This document shows positions 57,338 through 64,000 of a stretch of DNA of 64,000 nt, piece by piece; positions within the stretch are counted from its first letter, which is position 1, and the number at the start of each line of letters is the position of its first letter. The translations under genes were made by a program, and so were the position numbers. The notes under the pieces are model-generated. The model made no database searches and was not told the origin of the DNA. It saw nothing but the letters and a program-made list of their open reading frames with translations. The DNA is taken from contig NC_133324.1 in assembly GCF_042186555.1 (NCBI RefSeq), forward strand, positions 3,255,558-3,319,557, in the 5' to 3' direction. Source of the DNA: Aquarana catesbeiana (lineage: Eukaryota; Chordata; Amphibia; Anura; Ranidae).

Positions 57338-57470
57338 TACTGACATATAATCACACAACATACAGGGATATGTAATGTAATACTGACACATAATCACACA
57401 CATAGGTTGGACTTGATGGACTTGTGTCTTTTTTCAACCTCACCTACTATGTAACTATCTATGTAACTAT
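57338..57470 (+). mobile_element. CR1-A 3' UTR and terminus
   Basis: A partial duplication of ACATACAGGGATATGTAATG is followed by the conserved CR1 end GGTTGGACTTGATGGACTTG, TTTTTTCAACCTCACCTAC and the ATGTAACTAT end repeat. Beyond it the old CR1 33-bp repeat resumes. Confidence 0.9.
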
Positions 57471-59030
57471 ACCACGTACACAGCCACCCCTCTATCCAAG
57501 TATACCACGTACACAGCCACCCCTCTGTCCAAGGTTTTACTTACCTCCTCATTAAAAGAAATCAGGTTTGTTTGACAACTTCTGTCTTTCATGAATCCAT
57601 GCTGTCTGTTACTTAAAATATTTTTTTTTTCCAGCAAGAACTCATCTATGTGGTCTTTTATTAAACTCTCCATTATTTTGCCGACTATAGAAGTTACACT
57701 AACAGGTCTATAGTTACTTGGTAAAGACTTTGTTCCCTTTTAAAATATAGGAACCACATTGGTCCTACACCAAACCAGTGGTACCATTCCAGTCATTAAC
57801 CAGTTCCTAAAAATTAGATATAATGGCTTTGAAATGACAGAGGTTAATTCTTTTCGGATCCGTGGGTGGATGCCAGCTAGTCCAGGTGCTTTATCCAACT
57901 TTATTCTGTCTCAATATTTCTGGACCATATCACTTTTGAGCCATTGTGGATCATTCGGGGCTGTGTCACTACCACCCACATTATGGACTTGAGCTCCCCC
58001 ATGCTCTTTTGTATACACAGAGCTGAAATTTAATAAATTTGCCTTCTCTTTGTCCCCAGTCACCCACTCTAGATTATTTTTGTAAAGGGCCTACATGCTC
58101 AGACCTGACCTTTTCACTATTAATATATTTGTAGAATTTTTGGGGGTTTGTCCTACTATCTTTTGAAATCTGTCCTTTGTTTTGATTTTTTGCGTCCTTG
58201 ATTTCCTTTTTACATGTTCTGTTATATTCTTTGTAATATTTAAATGATGATAGTGTTCCTTCATTTTTAGATATTTTTAAAAGTTCTTTTCTTATTGTTT
58301 ATAGCTTTTTTAACTTTGGCCGTGAGCCACATAGGTTTTATTTTTAGCTTTATAAACGTATTGCCCTATACTTTGACTATACTTTGCATTGAGATTACAT
58401 ACAGTCACATTGAAGAATTCCCATTTCTGTTCTGTGCTCATCAGTGCCAATATTCCCTCCCAGTCTAAGTCCTGCAGAGCAGCCCTCATCCTTGGAAAAT
58501 TTCCTCTCTTAACGTTAAGTGTTTTTATTTCTCCCGTATGTGTTTTTTGCTTACAGCTAACATTAAATGAAATCATTTTATGGTCACTGCTACCCAGATG
58601 TTCCTTTATATGAATATTGGTAATAAGCTCTGCATGGTTTGAGATTACCAGGTCCAGCAGAGCATCATTCCTATTCGGGACCTCAATAAACTAGACCAGT
58701 GATGGCAAACCTTGGCACCCCAGATGTTTTGGAACTACATTTCCCATGATGCTCATCCACTCTGCAGTGTACTTGAGCATCATGGGAAATGTAGTTCCAA
58801 AACATCTGGGGTGCCAAGGTTCGCCATCACTGAACTAGACCATAAAATTGTCTCGTAATAGGGTTATACATTTTTGCCCTTTTACTGTTCCAGCAGTGCC
58901 ATTACTCCAGTCAATTTCTGGGTAAATAAAATCCCCCATTATTATCACTGTCCCAGCCCTTGCAGCCCTTTCCATCTGTGCAAGGAGCTGAGTCTCCACC
59001 TCCTCATTAACATTGGGTGGTCTATTCACA
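57471..59030 (-). pseudogene. Older CR1 LINE, endonuclease and N-terminal RT
   Basis: Minus strand: 59089-58835 reads EEVETQLLAQMERAARAGTV then IIMGDFIYPEIDW, the endonuclease GDFN block with N changed to I. 58576-58310 reads ISFNVSCKQKTHTGEIKTLN, and 57673-57467 reads IKDHIDEFLLEKK, NRQHGFMKDRSCQTNL and the first DRGVAV units. Many stops separate these. It is older than copies A-C by its divergence. 5' truncated at about 59030, where a hAT arm begins. Split by a small hAT MITE at 58697-58832. Confidence 0.9.
58697..58832. mobile_element. Hairpin hAT-type MITE, 136 bp
   Basis: CAGTGATGGCAAACCTTGGC ... inverted GCCAAGGTTCGCCATCACTG; almost the whole element is one hairpin. It is flanked by AACTAGAC at 58689-58696 and 58833-58840, an exact 8-bp TSD. 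It has no coding capacity. Confidence 0.95.
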
Positions 59031-59480
59031 TGGGGGGGCAGGATCTGGGGGCTGATCTTGATAAGCCCCCTGCCCGCAGACCTCCACAACCACCACTTAG
59101 GGTTGTCGGGAAGAGGCCCTTGTCCCCATCAACATGTGGACAAATTGCCCAAAGCACACCCTAATGTTGAGGGCATGAGACCTGGTAATGTTGGGTGGGG
59201 GGGTTGGGGCGCTCGCTTGTCCCCCCTCTTTTCCTGGTCTGCCAGGCTGCATGCTTGGATAAGGGTCTGGTATGGAAAAAAAAAAAAATTGACGTGGGTG
59301 TTCCTCTTAAAATCCATACCAGCCCTAAGGGTCTGGTGTGGATTTTGGGGGGATCCCTTGCTTTTTTTATATTATTTTGACATAGGGTTCCTCTTAAAAT
59401 CCATACTAGACCAAAAGGGCCTGTTATGGATTGGGGGGAACCCCCATGACATTTTTTTTTTTTTTTTTTTATAATTTTCT
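59031..59480. mobile_element. Fragment of the palindromic hAT family (one arm)
   Basis: Homologous to about 35480-36000: GATAAGCCCCCTGCCCGCAG, GGCCCTTGTCCCCATCAACA, GATAAGGGTCTGGTATGGA and the poly(T)/GGGGTTCC pattern. No terminus or TSD seen, so it is a rearranged fragment. Confidence 0.8.
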
Positions 59481-60316
59481 ATTGCCGGAAAATTCAGCAA
59501 GTTTTTTTTTCATTCAGCTGCAGGTGGGGAAGCCTGCTGACAACTGATGACTCATCAGTTTTTAAGGAGCGGTGGCCGGTTTCCCAACCCGCTCTCTAAC
59601 AACCTATTGATGTGCGCTCGGCGGGCGAACATCAATAGTGTGTGACTGAGGGGAGACATTTGAGTGTAAGCCCCTCTCACGTACCTGTTAGTGGATCTCG
59701 AGATGATGAGGTCGGCCGCTTACACAATTCCCATACAAGCAACCCTGGTGGTGGAGAGAGGGTGTCACGTACTTGACCTTGGGGTCCAAAGTGATGAGGG
59801 TGGCCGCTTACACATTTCCCATACAAGCATCCTTGGTGGTGGGGAGAGGGTGACATACCTGACTGTGGGGTCCAAAGTGACAACGGTGGTCTCTTGCAAA
59901 ATTCCTGTCCAAGCACTTCTGGTAGTGGAAAGAGGAACTCCAAGGGTAGCAGAAGGACACAGCGGCCAGGAAGATGAAGTGGTGAACTTGAGCTTGGAAA
60001 CACAGGCATCCACCTAGTATGGATTCAGGTCTCAAGCTCTGTTTGGCAACAGCCAGACAGACAGGTACACAAACACGATCAGGTTCAAGGTCGGGGACAG
60101 GCAGGAGTTAGCAATGTGCTACAAACAAGGTACCAAATGAACGTGGTCATGCCGGGGTTGATAACACAGATGAGCAGCAGACATAACAGGCAAGGGCAAT
60201 CTAAAGGGAAGTGTTTAGGTGTAGCCGGGTCATTAACAAGGTTAGCAGGTTTTCAGAAACTTAGAACATGGAATCAGTGCTGAAAACAATCAAGCAATGA
60301 GGCTAAACAGGTCTCA
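59481..60316. other. Unclassified sequence with a short 70-80 bp tandem repeat
   Basis: At 59685-59945 three units share CATACAAGCA(A/T)CC(C/T)TGGTGG, GGGGTCCAAAGTGA and GGCCGCTTACACA. The rest (59481-59684 and 59946-60316) shows no gene; 60020-60290 has a text resembling LTR-type sequence (AGGTTCAAGGTCGGGGACAGG) but no termini. Confidence 0.55.
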
Positions 60317-62177
60317 TGTGGAGACGGATCTCCTATCTCCTAGGGAGGAAGTGGAGACGGATCTCCTATCACAAATTGGATTAGCAGCAAGAATGGGAAG
60401 TGTTATCATAATGGGGGATTTTAATTATCCAGACATAGACTGGGCGGAGGGAACCGCACATTCATTTAAGGCTCGCCAGTTCCTTAATGTCTTGCAGGAC
60501 AATTTTATGGGTCAGATGGTAGACGCACCAACTAGAAATAAAACATTACTGGATCTACTGATTACCAACAATACAGACCTGATCACAGATGTGGAAATAC
60601 GGGGCAATTTAGGTAACAGCGATCACAGGTCAATTAGTTTCAGTATAAATCACACAAATAGGAAACATAAAGGGAATACAAAGACACTGAATTTCAAAAG
60701 AGCCAACTTCCCTAAACTACAAACCTTGCTAAAAGGCATAAACTGGGATAAAATATTAGAAACAAAGAATACGGAGGAGAGATGGGTTTGCTTTAAGAGC
60801 ATATTAAATAAGGGCATTAGCCAATGTATCCCATTGGGTAATAAATTTAAAAGAGCGAACAAAAGTCCTGGATGGCTTAACTCCAATGTAAAAATGCATA
60901 TAAAAGCAAAGGAGAAGGCCTTCAAAAAATACAAGGTTGAGGGATCATCCTCAGCATTCAGACTTTATAAAGAATGCAACAGGATATGTAAAGGTGCAAT
61001 TAGGACAGCTAAGATAGAACATGAAAGACACATAGCGGAGGAGAGCAAAAAAAATCCCAAGAAATTCTTTAAGTATGTAAACAGTAAAAAAGGGAGGACA
61101 GACCATATTGGCCCCATAAAGAATGAGGAAGGACATCTGGTTACAAAGGATGGGGAGATGGCGAAGGTATTGAATTTATTCTTCTCCTCAGTCTTCACGA
61201 GTGAATCGGGGGGCTTCAGTAACCAAAACTGCAGTGTTTATCCTCATGACACAACACAGGAAGCACCTCCATGGTTAACAGAGGACGGAATTAAAATTAG
61301 ACTTGAGAAACTTAACATTAATAAATCACCGGGACCAGATGGCTTGCATCCGAGGGTACTTAGGGAACTCAGTCAAGTGATTGCCAGACCGTTGTTCCTA
61401 ATTTTTACAGATAGTCTACTGACTGGAATGGTACCAGCTGAATGGAGAAAAGCCAATGTAGCACCTATATTTAAAAAGGGCCCAAAATACATCCCTGGGA
61501 ATTACAGACCAGTTAGCCTAACATCGATAGTATGTAAACTCTTGGAGGGGATGATAAGGGACTATATACAGGATTTTAGTAATACGAACAATATCATTAG
61601 CAGTAATCAGCATGGATTCATGAAGAATCGTTCTTGCCAAACCAATCTATTAACCTTCTATGAGGAGGTGAGTTGCCATCTAGATAAAGGAAGGCCTGTA
61701 GACGTGGTGTATCTGGATTTTGCAAAAGCATTTGACACAGTTCCCCATAAACGTTTACTGTACAAAATAAGGTCTGTTGGCATGGACCATAGGGTGAGTA
61801 CATGGATTGAAAACTGGCTACAAGGGCGTGTTCAGAGGGTGGTGATAAATGGGGAGTACTCAGAATGGTCAGGGGTGGGTAGTGGGGTGCCCCAGGGTTC
61901 TGTGCTGGGACCAATCCTATTTAATTTGTTCATAAACGATCTGGAGGATGGGATAAACAGTTCAATCTCTGTATTTGCAGACGATACTAAGCTAAGCAGG
62001 GCAATAATTTCTCCGCAGGACGTGGAAACCTTGCAAAAAGACCTGAACAAATTAATGGGGTGGGCGACTACATGGCAAATGAGGTTCAATGTAGAAAAAT
62101 GTAAAATAATGCATTTGGGTGGCAAAAATATGAATGCAATCTATACACTGGGGGGGAGAACCTCTGGGGGGATCTAG
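60317..62177 (+). pseudogene. CR1 ORF2, C-terminal endonuclease and complete RT (copy C)
   Basis: 5'-truncated inside the endonuclease. The frame (62177 end) is open through MGDFNYPDIDWAEG, NSDHRSISF, KSPGPDGLHP, NYRPVSLTSIVCKLLEG, YLDFAKAFDTVPHK, SGVPQGSVLGPILFN, FADDTKLS and, unlike copies A, B and D, MGWATTWQMRFNVEKCKI without the +2 shift. It ends at a 1-bp expansion of a G run (62150-62156). The start ATG at 60297 lies in flanking DNA. RT is the best preserved of all CR1 copies here. Confidence 0.95.
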
Positions 62178-62885
62178 GATGGAAAAGGACCTGGGGGTCC
62201 TAGTAGATGATAGGCTCAGCAATGGCAGGCAATGCCAAGCTGCTGCTAACAAAGCAAACAGAATATTGGCATGCATTAAAAGGGGGATCAACTCCAGAGA
62301 TAAAACGATAATTCTCCCGCTCTACAAGACTCTGGTCCGGCCGCACCTAGAGTATGCGGTCCAGTTCTTGGCACCAGTCCTCAGGAGGGATGTACTGGAA
62401 ATGGAGCGAGTACAAAGAAGGGCAACAAAGCTAATAAAGGGTCTGGAGGATCTTAGTTATGAGGAAAGGTTGCGAGCACTGAACTTATTCTCTCTGGAGA
62501 AGAGACGCTTGAGAGGGGATATGATTTCAATTTACAAATACCGGACTGGTGACCCCTCAATAGGGATAAAACTTTTTCGCAGAAGAGAGTTTACCAAGAC
62601 TCGTGGCCACTCATTAAAATTAGAAGAAAAGAGGTTTAATCTTAAACTACGTAGAGGGTTCTTTACTGTAAGAGCGGCAAGGATGTGGAATTCCCTTCCA
62701 CAGGCGGTGGTCTCAGCGGGGAGCATTGATAGCTTCAAGAAACTATTAGATGAGCACCTGAATGACCACAACATACAGGGATATACAATGCAATACTGAC
62801 ACATAATCACACACATAGGTTGGACTTGATGGACTTGTGTCTTTTTTCAACCTCACCTACTATGTAACTATGTAACTATGTAACT
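62134..62885 (+). pseudogene. CR1 ORF2 C-terminal region and 3' end (copy C)
   Basis: After the G-run shift the frame continues for 221 codons: MEKDLGVLVDDRLSNG, KANRILACIKRGINSRDKTI (no 4-bp deletion), HLEYAVQFLAPVLRRDVLE, ARMWNSLPQAVVSAGSID, ending LNDHNIQGYTMQY. The 3' end is GACTTGATGGACTTGTGTC, TTTTTTCAACCTC and then TATGTAAC repeated four times. Confidence 0.93.
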
Positions 62886-63324
62886 ATGTGCCACCAGGCT
62901 CCAGGATCTGTGGGCACGCCCTTTGCACACCTTCTTAAGCTTCTATGCTCATGACCCACCATGAAGATAAGCATGACTGGCCTGTGGTGCTCCTACTAAT
63001 ATGAATGTCTCAGTGTTCTCCATTCTATAAATACAGAATTATAGTGTCTGCCCCTAGTCTAGAGGAATATTAGATTGTGAGCTTTTCTGGTACAAAGACA
63101 GATGTGACTGGGTCAATGTTCTCTGTACAACTCTGCGGAATATGTCAGAGCTATTTTAAATTATATGGCATGAAATTCACATGACTGTAGTCAGGATATT
63201 AGAGTGTAAGTTCTGCTGGTATAGAGACTGATTTGAGCAATTCCTCTACTTCTACATTAGAGTTATAGATTTCAGATTTCACTGAACTTATTGTATTTTC
63301 TCTCTCTTTCTTATCTTCTTACAG
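62886..63324 (+). other. Probable intron sequence with splice acceptor
   Basis: Ordinary-composition sequence ending in TCTCTCTCTTTCTTATCTTC then TTACAG at 63319-63324, a strong polypyrimidine tract and AG acceptor. 63070-63160 resembles a degraded dispersed repeat (TAGATTGTGAGC, TCTGTACAACTCTGCGGAAT). Confidence 0.55.
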
Positions 63325-63369
63325 CTGTGATCACCTGATGGGACCAGAATATGGAAGTGTTCAAGATAC

Positions 63370-64000
63370 ATGTTCTGCACAATGTCGGTGTTTGTGTGTG
63401 TTTCTGTCTTTTATTACTCCTACCATATAGAACTTGAACATCTGATGAGATCTCATAAACTTCCCATTACCATAGTGAAGATGAATTACCGGGAACTTCC
63501 AATTGCCACAGACACAATTACAGCTCTGGATAGTCGAACATTTATCATCTCTCCGTATTATGAGCCTAGAGTTAGTCAATCAGTCCGGGTCATCGCCATC
63601 ACCCATGTATCTGTGAAGGAAGTTTACTGTATCTTCCATTGTTCCTCCAATCAGAGCATCTTCATGAGGGCACAAATAGATCGTCATAGTGACAGATATG
63701 GGTTCCCATATGGGACAACAGATCTCTTATGTGCAGAACCTTCTGGGTGTGATTACACTTATATGTCTTTCTCTTCAACTGTCTCCACAAATACAAGTCA
63801 GAATCTTCTGTTTGAAGTCAGCAACCGTCCACCACAGCCAATCTCCTCCAATTTCACCATCTGTATTTCTACTTTGTATGGAAACTACAACAATGTCCTC
63901 CAGATGATCCAGAGTATTGAGATGTACAAGATTCTGGGGGCCTCTAGAGTCACCATCTATAACACCAACTGTTCCCAGGATGTAGATAAGGTGTTACGTC
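63370..64000 (+). CDS. Glycosyltransferase family 92 protein, 5' coding exon, runs off the window
   Basis: An uninterrupted frame from ATG 63370 to the window end (210 codons). The exon likely starts at 63325 after the acceptor; an in-frame TGA at 63328-63330 supports 63370 as the start. Residues about 2-18 (FCTMSVFVCVSVFYYSY) form a hydrophobic signal anchor, fitting a type II Golgi membrane protein. The segment FTICISTLYGNYNNVLQMIQ, then SIEMYKILGASRVTIYNTNC and VDKVLR, is the opening of the GT92 (formerly DUF23) domain, whose animal members transfer galactose to glycans. Several Cys (YCIFHC, LCAEPSGCDY) precede it. No transposon motif; I take it as a host gene, possibly one of a frog-expanded set. 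Catalytic residues lie beyond the window. Confidence 0.85.
   Translation, partial: MFCTMSVFVCVSVFYYSYHIELEHLMRSHKLPITIVKMNYRELPIATDTITALDSRTFIISPYYEPRVSQSVRVIAITHVSVKEVYCIFHCSSNQSIFMRAQIDRHSDRYGFPYGTTDLLCAEPSGCDYTYMSFSSTVSTNTSQNLLFEVSNRPPQPISSNFTICISTLYGNYNNVLQMIQSIEMYKILGASRVTIYNTNCSQDVDKVLR

Overview
This is a vertebrate genomic window, almost certainly from an amphibian and most likely a ranid-type frog. The evidence is the near-total replacement of unique sequence by nested transposons of kinds common in frog genomes: CR1 LINEs with an esterase ORF1, L1/Tx1-type LINEs, hAT elements with TAGGGATGAGC ends, a Harbinger-like MITE with CGTACACACGGTCGG ends, a chromodomain Ty3/Gypsy element, a Penelope-like reverse transcriptase and palindromic elements. 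No rRNA, tRNA, CRISPR array or bacterial-type gene is visible. The only convincing host gene is at the right edge, where a coding exon of a family-92 glycosyltransferase starts at 63370 and runs out of the window.

Left block (1-19226). A decayed L1-type LINE on the minus strand (1 to about 5150) is cut by five insertions: a CR1 tail, a hAT MITE with an 8-bp target-site duplication (TSD), an almost perfect palindromic element (2114-3999, 12-bp TSD) carrying hammerhead-ribozyme-like motifs, and a solo LTR. A large decayed hAT transposon follows (about 5155-14855) with acidic N-terminus, BED finger, catalytic core and dimerisation domain, itself interrupted by a MITE, CR1 tails, an LTR-like insertion and a Harbinger-like MITE. 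Next comes a 5'-truncated chromodomain Gypsy element with its 3' LTR (14856-19226), split by another palindromic element with a 14-bp TSD.

Centre (19477-31170). About 11.7 kb is one minisatellite with a 13-bp unit, G-rich on the plus strand (GATAGGGGACACT and variants, about 900 units). It has higher-order segmental duplications. Because 13 is not a multiple of 3 and the minus-strand unit holds no stop in any frame, all three minus frames stay open for kilobases; the very long reading frames there are artefacts.

Right block (31284-62885). Three plus-strand CR1 copies (B 31284-37805, A 51751-57470, C 60317-62885) dominate. B is interrupted by a 3-kb palindromic hAT element with an ATTAGCAG TSD. 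A has a full 5' end made of tandem promoter-like monomers and an intact esterase ORF1; it sits inside an older minus-strand CR1 (59030 down to 50542) whose RT codons have expanded into two in-frame minisatellites. Between B and A lie a minus-strand Penelope-like RT, a 62-bp minisatellite, a Tc1-like fragment and an apparently intact full-length L1 (42184-50022, both ORFs open, poly(A), 13-bp TSD). That L1 is inserted into a second element with a hammerhead-like motif.

Functionally the window is a stack of successive mobile-element insertions. Nested TSDs and empty sites give the order of many events. The autonomous-looking players are the L1 (own EN/RT) and, in the past, CR1, hAT and Penelope-like enzymes that could have moved the non-autonomous palindromes and MITEs in trans. 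Family names come from recognising protein motifs and termini by eye, not from database searches.
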